Shown piece by piece: positions 26,625 through 34,653 of a DNA stretch of 64,000 nt (position 1 is the first letter of the stretch; each line of letters starts with the position of its first letter). Source of the stretch: Flavobacterium sp. HJJ (lineage in GTDB: Bacteria > Bacteroidota > Bacteroidia > Flavobacteriales > Flavobacteriaceae); assembly GCF_015351475.1 (NCBI RefSeq), contig NZ_JADKPR010000020.1:1-64000 (forward strand). The letters are read 5' to 3'. Under the pieces are notes generated by a model. It was not told where the DNA came from, did not search any database, and worked only from the letters and a program-made list of their open reading frames with translations. The translations under genes were made by a program, and so were the position numbers.

Positions 26625-28136
26625 ATGTCAAGACCAGTACGTGTGCGGTTTGCACCAAGCCCAACGGGGCCATTACACATAGGCGGAGTTCGTACCGCTT
26701 TATTCAATTATTTGTTTGCAAAAAAAAATGGAGGAACTTTTTATCTTAGGATAGAAGATACAGACCAAAATAGATTTGTTCCAGGTGCCGAAGAATATAT
26801 AATAGAAGCCTTGGAATGGTTAGGAATCGCTCCGGAAGAAACTGTTGGAAAAAACGAAAAATTTGGACCTTACAGACAAAGCGAAAGAAAACACCTTTAC
26901 AAACAATATGCCGATCAATTGATTGAATCGAGAAATGCCTACTATGCTTTTGATACTGCAGAAGCATTGGACGCACACAGAAAACAGCACGAAGCTGAAG
27001 GAAAAACATTTATTTACAATCATCATAATCGTGAAAAATTAGATACTTCATTGGTAATATCAAAAGACGAAACTGCCAAAAGAATCGCAAATAACGAAGA
27101 TTATGTTATCCGTTTCAAGACTCCACAGAATGAAACTTTGCATTTGCAGGACATCATTCGCGGTGAAGTAAAATTTGAAACTGGCCTTTTGGATGATAAA
27201 GTATTATTTAAAAGTGATGGTATGCCTACTTATCATTTGGCTAATATTGTTGATGACCATTTAATGGAAACCTCACACGTAATCCGTGGTGAAGAATGGT
27301 TGCCTTCAATGCCTCTACACGTAATGCTCTACCGCGCTTTTGGCTGGGAAGCACCAGAATTTGCACATTTGCCATTGATTTTAAAACCAATTGGAAATGG
27401 CAAATTATCTAAAAGAGATGGTGATAAAATGGGATTCCCAGTGTTTCCTTTGGAATGGAAAACTGCTGAAGGCGTTTCATCAGGCTACAGAGAAAAAGGA
27501 TTTTTCCCTGAAACAGTTGTTAACTTTTTATCATTGTTAGGATGGAATGACGGAACTGATAAGGAACTTTTTTCATTGAAAGAATTAACCCAAGCTTTTG
27601 ATTTAAAAAGAGTTCATAAAGCCGGTGCTAAGTTTGACCCAGAGAAAAACAAATGGTTCAATCACCAATATTTAATGCAGAAAGAAGATTCAGTTTTGGC
27701 GGAAGAATATTCCAAAATCATTGAATTAAAACATTTAAACAGACATTATTCATTGAACGAAATGACCAAAATTGTTTCGCTGATTAAAGACAGAGCTGAT
27801 TTTATTTCTGATTTTTGGGAAATGAGTGATTTCTTTTTTATTGCACCAACGGCTTATGATGAGAAAGCAAGCAAAAACTGGAAAGCTGAAACGCCAGCGT
27901 TGATGCAGGAATTAATTTCGGTACTTGAAGAAATAACAGATTTTACTTCTCTAAATATTGAAACAATTGTAAAAGACTGGATGACTAAAAACGAAATTGG
28001 AATGGGTAAAGTAATGCAGCCTTTCCGATTAAGTTTAGTTGGAGCACTAAAAGGTCCTCACCTATTTGACATAGTCGAAGTCATTGGAAAAGAGGAAACT
28101 GTTTCACGAATACAGAAAGCGATTTCAAGAATATAA
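26625..28136 (+). CDS. gltX: Glutamate-tRNA ligase
   Basis: GltX charges tRNA-Glu with glutamate in the cytoplasm. The 503-residue protein has the class I HIGH motif in RFAPSPTGPLHIGGVRTALFN and the KMSKS-type motif KLSKRDG near 265. The remaining helical anticodon-binding domain runs to the end. I moved the start to the ATG at 26625 because the preceding residues overlap the -7 element and are not part of the family. It is followed by a strong bidirectional terminator. Confidence 0.97.
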   Translation: MSRPVRVRFAPSPTGPLHIGGVRTALFNYLFAKKNGGTFYLRIEDTDQNRFVPGAEEYIIEALEWLGIAPEETVGKNEKFGPYRQSERKHLYKQYADQLIESRNAYYAFDTAEALDAHRKQHEAEGKTFIYNHHNREKLDTSLVISKDETAKRIANNEDYVIRFKTPQNETLHLQDIIRGEVKFETGLLDDKVLFKSDGMPTYHLANIVDDHLMETSHVIRGEEWLPSMPLHVMLYRAFGWEAPEFAHLPLILKPIGNGKLSKRDGDKMGFPVFPLEWKTAEGVSSGYREKGFFPETVVNFLSLLGWNDGTDKELFSLKELTQAFDLKRVHKAGAKFDPEKNKWFNHQYLMQKEDSVLAEEYSKIIELKHLNRHYSLNEMTKIVSLIKDRADFISDFWEMSDFFFIAPTAYDEKASKNWKAETPALMQELISVLEEITDFTSLNIETIVKDWMTKNEIGMGKVMQPFRLSLVGALKGPHLFDIVEVIGKEETVSRIQKAISRI

Positions 28137-28141
28137 AACTA

Positions 28142-28172
28142 AAAAGCTCCCATTGATTTGGGAGCTTTTTTT
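28142..28172. terminator. Bidirectional terminator
   Basis: AAAGCTCCCA and TGGGAGCTTT arms with T runs on both strands separate gltX from the convergent small-protein operon. Confidence 0.9.
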
Positions 28173-28417
28173 TATTTTCGATTGATAAAATAACTTATCA
28201 GATAAGGAACTATCGTCTGTAAAATAGATCTAAAGGGATTTGGAAAACTCTCTTTATAAGGAGCTAAAAACCCAGCAATTATATTTTCGGGAGTTACAGA
28301 ATCTTTAGTTTTTTGAATACTTAAAATTAATTTCTGGTAGCTGATCTGTTTTTCTAATTTCAGAATTTCTAAATCACGATCAATAGATGCGTAGGATGAA
28401 TATTTTTTGTTTTCCAT
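28172..28417 (-). CDS. Small conserved hypothetical protein (DUF6327-like)
   Basis: The 81-residue protein begins YSSYASIDRDLEILKLEKQI and ends in a weakly hydrophobic stretch (ILQTIVPYLISYFI). It is the last gene of a three-gene operon with a holin-like membrane protein and a YtxH protein, an arrangement I know from other flavobacteria, where this position is held by DUF6327. The function is unknown; the operon is often linked to envelope stress in related bacteria, which is inference here. Confidence 0.65.
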   Translation of the reverse strand: MENKKYSSYASIDRDLEILKLEKQISYQKLILSIQKTKDSVTPENIIAGFLAPYKESFPNPFRSILQTIVPYLISYFINRK

Positions 28418-28420
28418 AAA

Positions 28421-28771
28421 TTAATCATTAAAAAATATTTCTGAAAATTTCTCTAAAATTGGTCCTTCAATTATTTTTTCCTTAACCAAAAATAAAAGTA
28501 TTGTTGAAATCAAATACATTCCTCCAACAGAAAGAAACCCAATTGTATAACTTCCAAAATAATTGCTTAAAGCAAAAGCAACTGCAATGGAACTGAACAA
28601 TAATACCATACTAAAGCACAATAAAATCAAAACAAATTTCAAAATCATGGTTGTTGATTTCATTGCAACCTTGAAACCCCATAATTTATAATAGGAAACA
28701 GATTTTTCGAAATAAGCCTGAGCTTGATTTTGAATATCCTCTGAATTTTCTTTTATTTTATCAAATGCCAT
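28421..28771 (-). CDS. Phage-holin-family (PF07332-like) membrane protein
   Basis: The 116-residue protein has two membrane helices (about 42-68 and 75-97) after an amphipathic N-terminal helix. This is the layout of the YqjE/holin superfamily III proteins that occur beside YtxH genes. Despite the family name there is no phage gene nearby. It is separated by 3 bp from the small downstream gene and 10 bp from ytxH. Confidence 0.75.
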   Translation of the reverse strand: MAFDKIKENSEDIQNQAQAYFEKSVSYYKLWGFKVAMKSTTMILKFVLILLCFSMVLLFSSIAVAFALSNYFGSYTIGFLSVGGMYLISTILLFLVKEKIIEGPILEKFSEIFFND

Positions 28772-28781
28772 AGACTAAGTT

Positions 28782-29111
28782 TTATGACTGAAATTTAGCA
28801 TTTTTTTCTTTAAGTTCCGCTAGTTTGTTTTCCAAATAAGAAACTACATCTTCAGTCTTATCACTTAAATTATTGACGATACTTTCATAATGGCGATCAA
28901 TTTCATTTTTACCTAATACACCATTGCCCATCAGCTTTTCAGAAACCTCATGTAATCTATCAGTAAGATTGTTTTTTACATCATCAAAACCATCTTTTAT
29001 TTTTTCTCTTGTTTTGGAACCTTTATCCGGCGCAAACAAAATTCCAAGTCCGGCACCAATTGTTACACCAACCAAAACAGCTACTATTGTATTTCCAGTA
29101 TTATTTGACAT
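28782..29111 (-). CDS. YtxH-domain protein
   Basis: The 109-residue protein starts with a glycine-rich membrane segment (about 6-26, VAVLVGVTIGAGLGILFAPDKGSKTREKI), the YtxH signature, followed by an amphipathic helical tail. It is the first gene of the three-gene operon. YtxH proteins are poorly characterised and linked to general stress in Firmicutes. Confidence 0.85.
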   Translation of the reverse strand: MSNNTGNTIVAVLVGVTIGAGLGILFAPDKGSKTREKIKDGFDDVKNNLTDRLHEVSEKLMGNGVLGKNEIDRHYESIVNNLSDKTEDVVSYLENKLAELKEKNAKFQS

Positions 29112-29646
29112 GCTTATAAAATTTAAAAGTTACTATATACTAAATTTACGACTTTATGAACAAACTTGTGTTAACAAGCCGTTAAACTGCTAAATATTGA
29201 GTAAAAAACTAAAATAAAGCCCGTATATCAATGAAAAAAAAATATCGGAGTATGGATATAGAAAATATAAATAAATACATTAAAAACGATTTATGAATGT
29301 CAATTTTTATAAGTAAAATAAATTAAAATTATTTTTAAAATAGATTTAATAAATAATAAATACATTTTATCAATTTTATTAAAAACATAGTTTATTATAA
29401 TCCTAAAAAAGCATCAAAAAAAAGAAAATCTGTAATTTTGATCAAAAATTAAAATAAGGACTTTTAATAAACGAAAAACAAAAAAACATAAATTGGTATA
29501 AACAAAATTTTAAAAACTCTTAAAATCAATTTATGAAAGTCATTTTTAATAAATAAAAATTATTAAAAATTAAAAAATAATCATAATACTATATAATAAA
29601 AAAGCGCTTTATAAAAAGCGCTTTTAATAGATAAAATTTATATTTT
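29112..29646. other. AT-rich gene-free stretch with a degenerate repeat pair
   Basis: I see no gene. Two similar segments occur at about 29283-29325 and 29522-29565, both reading TTTATGAADGTCA followed by A/T-rich sequence. They may be related spacer repeats. The stretch ends with the glnS terminator. Confidence 0.4.
29598..29627 (-). terminator. glnS terminator
   Basis: AAAAGCGC and GCGCTTTT arms around a short loop lie about 20 bp past the glnS stop on the minus strand. Confidence 0.8.
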
Positions 29647-31767
29647 TTATTTTAACAGAAATTTTTCAATAAATTCAGTTTCACGTTCTGTTGTACTTTT
29701 TGAAGGATTAGATTGTAGTTTCAAAACTTCCTCTCTAAATGAATTTACAAAATCTGAATCGTAATCCAAATTGCTTAAATTTAAAATTGCTCTGAAACGA
29801 ACAAAAGTAGATTCACTTCGAAGAGACATTAAATACAATTTAGACAAATCCTCTTTGTCATAATCCGAAGGTTTCAAATTGGCATATTTCAAAATGAAAT
29901 TGGCAAACAATAAAGAACTTTTATTATTGTTAATATTCTTTCTGAAAGAGTTTTGCAATAAACTGTAATTAGAAATTCCTGACAGCGTCTCCCCTATTGC
30001 TTTTCTGATTGCAATACGTTCTTCTCTTGTAGCAACTTTAAAATATTTATTGATTTCTTTTAGCGAATTATTAATGCTGTTTTCATCCTTTTTACCTTTT
30101 TCTTCCCAAGCATCTTTAAGTCCAACTGTCTTATTAAACACTAATTTTGAATCAGTTGTATCTTTATCAACAACAAAATAACCCAAACGCTGAAATTGGA
30201 AATGATCACCAATTTTAGCTTCAGCTAAACTAGGTTCAACATATCCTTTTACAATTTCTAAAGAAGAGGTGTTCATAAAATCCAAGAAACTTTTCTCTTT
30301 GTGACTGTCTGGTGCTTCGTCAATAAACAAACGATCATACAAACGAACTTCAGCCTCAACAGCATGAACAATAGAAACCCAATGAAGAGTTCCGGCAACT
30401 TTACGCTTGCTGGCTTCGCTTCCGCTTCCGCTCAAAGAATCAGTATCATAAGTCACTTGAATTTCGGTAATTACACCGTTTGTATCTTTCGTAACACTTT
30501 CTCCTTTAATAATATAACCGTTTTTTAGACGCACTTCATTTCCGATACTTAAACGGAAAAATTTAGCTGCAGCCACTTCCAGGAAGTCATCTCTTTCAAT
30601 GTATAATTCACGAGAAAAAGGCACTTTTCTAAATCCTGCAGACTCATCTTCCTGATTATTTTCTGCATCAAGCAACTCTTCTTTTCCTTCCGGATAATTG
30701 GTAATAACCACTTTTACAGGATCTAAAACAGCCATAACTCTTGGAGCTGTTTTGTTTAAATCTTCACGCAGACAAAAGTCCAAAAGCGATACGTCAATGA
30801 TATTTTCGCGCTTGGCAACACCTATAACCTCACAAAATTTACGAATAGCACTTGCAGTATAACCACGTCTTCTAAGTCCGGAAATAGTAGGCATTCTAGG
30901 ATCATCCCATCCGCTTACGATGTTTTCCTGAACCAATTGCAGAAGCTTACGCTTACTCATTACAGTATAATTTAAATTCAGACGGGCAAACTCATATTGA
31001 TGCGGACGCACTTGATTTTCATCATAAATCTGATCCAAGAACCAGTCGTATAATTCGCGATGCATTACAAATTCCAAAGTACAGATCGAATGCGAAATCT
31101 GCTCCACATAATCACTCTCACCATGTGCATAATCATACATTGGATAAATATTCCAATCATTTCCTGTACGGTGATGATGACGGTGTAATATTCTGTACAT
31201 CAATGGATCACGCATCAGCATATTTGTAGAAGCCATATCAATTTTGGCTCTCAAAACATGACTTCCTTCGGGAAAATCACCATTTTTCATTCCTTCAAAA
31301 AGAGCCAGATTTTCTTCAATAGAACGGTTTCTGTAAGGCCCGTCAACTCCTGCTTGAGTCGGTGTTCCTTTCTGAATTGCCATATCTTCAGAAGACTGGC
31401 TGTCAACATAAGCTTTACCTTTTTTAATCATGGCAACAGCCCATTCATATAACTGCTGAAAATAATCTGAGGAATACACCTCTTCTGACCAGTTAAAGCC
31501 TAACCATTTTACATCTTCTTTGATTGAATCAACATATTCCTGCTCTTCTTTGGCTGGATTAGTATCATCAAAACGTAAGTTAACCGGTGCATTGTATTTT
31601 AATCCTAAACCAAAATTTAAACATATAGATTTGGCATGGCCAATGTGCAGATAACCATTAGGTTCTGGAGGAAAACGAAAGCGTAATTTATCTTGGGGAA
31701 AACCGTTTGTTAAACTATCTTCTATAATTTGTTCAATAAAATGAAGTGATTTCTCTTCTGATGCCAT
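29647..31767 (-). CDS. glnS: Glutamine-tRNA ligase with C-terminal extension
   Basis: GlnS charges tRNA-Gln. The class I motifs are RFPPEPNGYLHIGHAKSIC (about 34-52) and VMSKRKL (about 268-274), and the core through the beta-barrel anticodon domain is complete. E. coli GlnS has about 554 residues; this one has 706. The extra C-terminal 140 residues or so are helical and correspond in position to the YqeY/GatB-like tail seen in many Bacteroidota enzymes, which may help tRNA binding. I chose the start MASEEKSLHFIE at 31767. A TATCTTTG -7 element lies at 31783-31790 on the minus strand. Confidence 0.96.
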   Translation of the reverse strand: MASEEKSLHFIEQIIEDSLTNGFPQDKLRFRFPPEPNGYLHIGHAKSICLNFGLGLKYNAPVNLRFDDTNPAKEEQEYVDSIKEDVKWLGFNWSEEVYSSDYFQQLYEWAVAMIKKGKAYVDSQSSEDMAIQKGTPTQAGVDGPYRNRSIEENLALFEGMKNGDFPEGSHVLRAKIDMASTNMLMRDPLMYRILHRHHHRTGNDWNIYPMYDYAHGESDYVEQISHSICTLEFVMHRELYDWFLDQIYDENQVRPHQYEFARLNLNYTVMSKRKLLQLVQENIVSGWDDPRMPTISGLRRRGYTASAIRKFCEVIGVAKRENIIDVSLLDFCLREDLNKTAPRVMAVLDPVKVVITNYPEGKEELLDAENNQEDESAGFRKVPFSRELYIERDDFLEVAAAKFFRLSIGNEVRLKNGYIIKGESVTKDTNGVITEIQVTYDTDSLSGSGSEASKRKVAGTLHWVSIVHAVEAEVRLYDRLFIDEAPDSHKEKSFLDFMNTSSLEIVKGYVEPSLAEAKIGDHFQFQRLGYFVVDKDTTDSKLVFNKTVGLKDAWEEKGKKDENSINNSLKEINKYFKVATREERIAIRKAIGETLSGISNYSLLQNSFRKNINNNKSSLLFANFILKYANLKPSDYDKEDLSKLYLMSLRSESTFVRFRAILNLSNLDYDSDFVNSFREEVLKLQSNPSKSTTERETEFIEKFLLK

Positions 31768-31848
31768 TTTTAAAAATTTTAGCAAAGATAAAAAATTGAG
31801 GACAGATAATGGGTAATAACAATATAGACTTTGAATTAAATTTATTAG

Positions 31849-31856
31849 TATTTTTG
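31849..31856 (+). promoter_or_regulatory. -7 element of the toxin-antitoxin operon
   Basis: TATTTTTG lies 17 nt before the antitoxin ATG; a TTTG at 31830-31833 is a possible but closely spaced -33 element. Confidence 0.45.
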
Positions 31857-31873
31857 CATAAACACTGAAAGTT

Positions 31874-32092
31874 ATGAGACAATTAACAGTAACAATTCCA
31901 GACGATTTTTATGAAACTTTTGTTAGTTTTTTCAAACATATTCCTGATGTTTCAATTAATGAAAATGTAAAGGATGAAGTTCCTTTATGGCAACAGGAAA
32001 TGGTTTTGCAACGTATGAAGAATGCTAAGCCAGAGGATTATAGGAGTTGGGAAGAATCGAAAAAAAGGCGTGATGCTAAATGGAATAAGTAA
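31874..32092 (+). CDS. Putative type II antitoxin
   Basis: The 72-residue protein begins with a strand-like segment (MRQLTVTIPDDFYETFVSFF) resembling small antitoxin DNA-binding modules, and ends with a basic helical tail (EESKKRRDAKWNK). It overlaps the downstream RelE/ParE-type toxin gene by one base (TAATG), the classic antitoxin-first arrangement. The family is not clear to me; the call rests on size, order and coupling. Confidence 0.7.
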   Translation: MRQLTVTIPDDFYETFVSFFKHIPDVSINENVKDEVPLWQQEMVLQRMKNAKPEDYRSWEESKKRRDAKWNK

Positions 32093-32388
32093 TGTATAAA
32101 ATAATTATTCTTGTACGTGCCGATTTAGAAGTAGACGAAATTATTGATTATTACGAATTGGTTTCTAAAGGTTTGGGAATAAAGTTTAATAATGAATTCG
32201 ATGATTATGTTGAAACCCTAAAAACTTTTCCTTTTTTTGAAGAAAAATATAATATTGTCCGCACTCTTCCATTAAAGAAATTTCCATACACTATTCATTT
32301 TACAGTAGATGAAAATGAAAAAATAGTTACAATTCACGCAATAACATCAGATTATCAAGATCCAAACACTACAAAATTAAAATTTTAA
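32092..32388 (+). CDS. RelE/ParE-superfamily toxin
   Basis: The 98-residue protein has the ParE/RelE layout: two N-terminal helices (LEVDEIIDYYELVSKGLGIKFNNEFDDYVETL), then a sheet with YNIVRTLPLKKFPYTIHFTVDE and IVTIHAITSDYQDP. The central arginine and the F-PYTI-F segment are common in the superfamily. ParE toxins poison DNA gyrase and RelE cleave mRNA; which applies here cannot be told from sequence. The gene is intact and coupled to its antitoxin, unlike the broken higB. Confidence 0.82.
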   Translation: MYKIIILVRADLEVDEIIDYYELVSKGLGIKFNNEFDDYVETLKTFPFFEEKYNIVRTLPLKKFPYTIHFTVDENEKIVTIHAITSDYQDPNTTKLKF

Positions 32389-32390
32389 AA

Positions 32391-32762
32391 ATGGGCATAA
32401 TAAAATTAAAAAATATACGCACTTTCTCCTACCACGGCTGTTTAATAGAAGAAGGAAAAATAGGTTCAGATTACAGTGTTGACTTAGAAATAAGCACCAA
32501 TTTAAAACAATCCTCAGAATCCGATAACTTGAAAGATACTGTAGATTATGTACATTTAAACAAGATTGTGGTAGAGGAAATGGCTATCCAATCTAATTTA
32601 CTGGAGCATGTAGCCAAAAGAATTATCGATAGAGCGTTGGCTGAACTCGAAACGGTTTCAAGAATTAAAATAGCTGTTTCAAAAATAAATCCTCCTATTG
32701 GCGGTGATGTTGAAGCTGTTACAATTGAAATGGAAGAAGAGCGAAATTTTAAATTATATTAA
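32391..32762 (+). CDS. folB: Dihydroneopterin aldolase
   Basis: FolB converts 7,8-dihydroneopterin to 6-hydroxymethyl-7,8-dihydropterin and glycolaldehyde in folate synthesis. The 123-residue protein shows the signature RTFSYHGCLIEEGKIGSDY (about 10-28), the middle segment DTVDYVHLNKIV and the C-terminal KINPPIGGDVEAVTIEM. It starts 2 bp after the toxin stop, so it may be co-transcribed with the TA genes, although it probably belongs to the conserved glnS-folB-tRNA order into which the TA pair was inserted (inference). Confidence 0.93.
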   Translation: MGIIKLKNIRTFSYHGCLIEEGKIGSDYSVDLEISTNLKQSSESDNLKDTVDYVHLNKIVVEEMAIQSNLLEHVAKRIIDRALAELETVSRIKIAVSKINPPIGGDVEAVTIEMEEERNFKLY

Positions 32763-32819
32763 AACTTATAAAAAAATAAAAAAGTTTACTTTATACTTTT
32801 AAACTTTAAAATTTTAAGT

Positions 32820-32827
32820 TACTTTTG
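32820..32827 (+). promoter_or_regulatory. -7 element of the tRNA-Cys gene
   Basis: TACTTTTG lies about 17 bp before the mature tRNA 5' end. Confidence 0.5.
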
Positions 32828-32843
32828 CCATCCGTTAATGAAT

Positions 32844-32914
32844 GGCGTCGTGGCCGAGCGGCTAGGCTGGGCTCTGCAAAAGCTCCTACTCCGGTTCGAA
32901 TCCGGACGATGCCT
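32844..32914 (+). tRNA. tRNA-Cys (anticodon GCA)
   Basis: The acceptor stem GGCGTCG/CGATGCC, a three-base-pair D stem (GCC/GGC), the anticodon stem GGGCT/AGCTC around loop CTGCAAA and the T stem TCCGG/CCGGA around TTCGAAT all pair. The discriminator base is T (U), as expected for tRNA-Cys. The CCA end is not encoded. Confidence 0.95.
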
Positions 32915-32918
32915 CAAG

Positions 32919-32947
32919 AACCTCTAAAGCAATTTAGAGGTTTTTTT
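32919..32947 (+). terminator. tRNA-Cys terminator
   Basis: AACCTCTAAA and its near-complement TTTAGAGGTT are followed by a T run. Confidence 0.85.
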
Positions 32948-32983
32948 ATGGTTAATTTTTAGAAAAAATTAAGTAAAGTTTAT

Positions 32984-33003
32984 GTTCTAATCCAGACGAT
33001 GCC
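32984..33003 (+). repeat. Partial copy of the tRNA-Cys 3' end
   Basis: GTTCTAATCCAGACGATGCC matches the T-loop to acceptor end of the tRNA (32894-32913) in 18 of 20 positions. It is followed by its own terminator hairpin (33015-33042). It may be an attachment-site scar of an excised element or the end of a deleted duplicate tRNA gene. Confidence 0.7.
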
Positions 33004-33014
33004 AAAAGAAGAGA

Positions 33015-33042
33015 GATACATTTCTGTATCTATTTTTTAAAC
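33015..33042 (+). terminator. Terminator after the partial tRNA copy
   Basis: AGATACA and TGTATCT arms with a short loop are followed by a T run. Confidence 0.75.
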
Positions 33043-33055
33043 CATAATTTAAAAA

Positions 33056-33126
33056 TTTTGAACCATTAAGATATTAGTTTCATTAAGTAGCTAGCTTAAT
33101 TTTCTTAATATCTTAATGGTTCAAAA
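33056..33126. repeat. Long inverted repeat
   Basis: TTTTGAACCATTAAGATATTA-like arms (first and last 20 bases or so) pair almost completely, with a nested ATTAAG/CTTAAT hairpin inside. It is similar in style to the inverted repeat at 4784-4858 and lies before a convergent gene end. Confidence 0.6.
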
Positions 33127-33154
33127 AAAAAGGAGCCTAAACAGTTCCTTTTTT
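33123..33154 (-). terminator. Terminator of the LysE-type gene
   Basis: AAAGGA and TCCTTT arms are followed on the minus strand by a run of T. Confidence 0.65.
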
Positions 33155-33169
33155 ATAATTTCTTTTAAA

Positions 33170-33847
33170 CTACTTTTCTATCTTCTCAAAAGCTTTTTTA
33201 ACCATTTGTTTTTCCTCAGGGAAACAGCCTTGAATGATTAATGCGAAACCAAAAATCATTAGTACAATACTAATTCCTCTTTTGATTTTATAGATATTCG
33301 TTGGTGTCATTTTGTGTTTTAATTGTTTTGCCAACGATATTTTAATACAATCTATTCCAAGATACGTAAGGATTACGGAGATAAAAAAGGTAAGCATTCT
33401 TGAGGTTTCCATTTCTAATTTTGGTCCTACAGAAATAATTACAGCCAGCCAAAAACCAAGAACGCCAATATTGATAATATTTAGAAAAAAACCTTTCAGA
33501 AAAAGTCCAACATAATTTTTTTTAATAATCTCGTTATCGATGGTTTTTGTGTTAACTCTTTTTTCTTTTTTTATTCCTAAAAACGAAATAAAACCATAAG
33601 CCATCATAATAAAACCTCCAAATATGAACAGCGAAGAGTTATCATTTAGACTTTGGATCAGTCTGTAACTTCCTAAATAAGCAATTGTTATAAAAAAAAC
33701 ATCTCCTAAAACAACACCTAAATCAAAAACTAAAGCGGCTCTGAATCCTTTAATTATACTGGTTTCAATCAGAATAAAAAAAACAGGGCCAATCATAAAA
33801 CTTAATAATACTCCCCACGGAATACCTGTCAAAATATCGTTTATCAT
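33170..33847 (-). CDS. LysE/RhtB-family exporter
   Basis: The 225-residue protein has about six hydrophobic segments and the LysE family start GIPWGVLLSFMIGPVFFILIETSIIKGFRAAL, in which GPVFF and the following GFRAAL are characteristic. The family exports amino acids or related small molecules across the inner membrane; the substrate is unknown. It stands alone between its own terminator and the DUF2807 gene 31 bp upstream, with which it may be co-transcribed. Confidence 0.85.
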   Translation of the reverse strand: MINDILTGIPWGVLLSFMIGPVFFILIETSIIKGFRAALVFDLGVVLGDVFFITIAYLGSYRLIQSLNDNSSLFIFGGFIMMAYGFISFLGIKKEKRVNTKTIDNEIIKKNYVGLFLKGFFLNIINIGVLGFWLAVIISVGPKLEMETSRMLTFFISVILTYLGIDCIKISLAKQLKHKMTPTNIYKIKRGISIVLMIFGFALIIQGCFPEEKQMVKKAFEKIEK

Positions 33848-33878
33848 TAAAAAATGACTTTAAAAATTGGTTACAAAT

Positions 33879-34547
33879 TTACAATTTCTGAACTATTGTT
33901 CCTCCCATAAAAGTTTCCTGTTTTATTTCTTTGGGCTTGCCATAAATAAAAATAGTACCTCCGGCTTTTATTTTTGCATCAACAAGAGAGCTGGCTCTTA
34001 CATCGGCGCTTCCTCCTGCTGATAAACTGACAGTCGTTTGAGAAGTTTCTAAATCACCCGCTTCTAAAATACCTCCAGAATTAATCAAAACAGACTGAGT
34101 GACTGCTTTGCCTATAATTTTAATATTTCCGCCAGAATACGCTTTAATAGTTGCTTTTTCAACATCTAGCACTGCATTAATCTTTGCTCCTTCCTGTGTT
34201 CCCAAAGTAATAGAAGTCTGCTTGAAAATATCAGCACAAGTTACACTGCTTCCTTCATTGGCATCAATACTTTGGATTCTTTTGAAGTATAAAGTCACTT
34301 TTGCTTCGTCACCAGACATTATTTTAGTCAAAGGCATTCTTATTTTCAAAAGTCCATTTTTATTAACAATCTCAACTTTACTTTGGCTTGTTCCAGTAAT
34401 TACCGCTTTATTTTCGGAAGAAGCCACTAAAGTAACACTCAGTTTATCAAACACTTTTACATCATCAAAATCCTTAAGTTCTATAGTCGTTTGTGCAAAA
34501 GAGAATTTTGCTAAAAACACAAAACTTATTAAAATTATCCTTTTCAT
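33879..34547 (-). CDS. DUF2807 (GIN-domain) exported protein
   Basis: The 222-residue protein begins with a Sec signal peptide (MKRIILISFVFLAKFSFAQ, cleavage after Ala18-Gln19 region). The rest is a repetitive beta structure with many short Val/Ile-rich strands (KVEIVNKNGLLKIRMPL, KATIKAYSGGNIKIIGKA), typical of the DUF2807/head-GIN right-handed beta-helix family. It is probably periplasmic or surface exposed. The function is unknown. Confidence 0.82.
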   Translation of the reverse strand: MKRIILISFVFLAKFSFAQTTIELKDFDDVKVFDKLSVTLVASSENKAVITGTSQSKVEIVNKNGLLKIRMPLTKIMSGDEAKVTLYFKRIQSIDANEGSSVTCADIFKQTSITLGTQEGAKINAVLDVEKATIKAYSGGNIKIIGKAVTQSVLINSGGILEAGDLETSQTTVSLSAGGSADVRASSLVDAKIKAGGTIFIYGKPKEIKQETFMGGTIVQKL

Positions 34548-34572
34548 GTTTTAAAAATTAATTGTTAGTATA

Positions 34573-34640
34573 AATTCTAAGTTACTAAACTACAAAGTTT
34601 TTAATCTTAGGAACTTAGCAGCTTTGAAACTTAGCAACTA
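34573..34640. repeat. CTAAG/CTTAG-rich intergenic repeat
   Basis: Several CTAAG, CTTAG and AACTTAG words recur in both orientations between DUF2807 and rnr. Similar blocks occur at 52246-52315 and 53233-53370. Confidence 0.5.
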
Positions 34641-34653
34641 TTTAAAAAAAAAC

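Noticed and set aside
28421-28771. Prophage remnant suggested by the holin-family protein
   Set aside because: The protein belongs to a conserved YtxH operon and no other phage genes are near.
32984-33003. Second functional tRNA gene
   Set aside because: Only the T-loop and acceptor 3' side are present; there is no D arm, anticodon arm or 5' acceptor strand.
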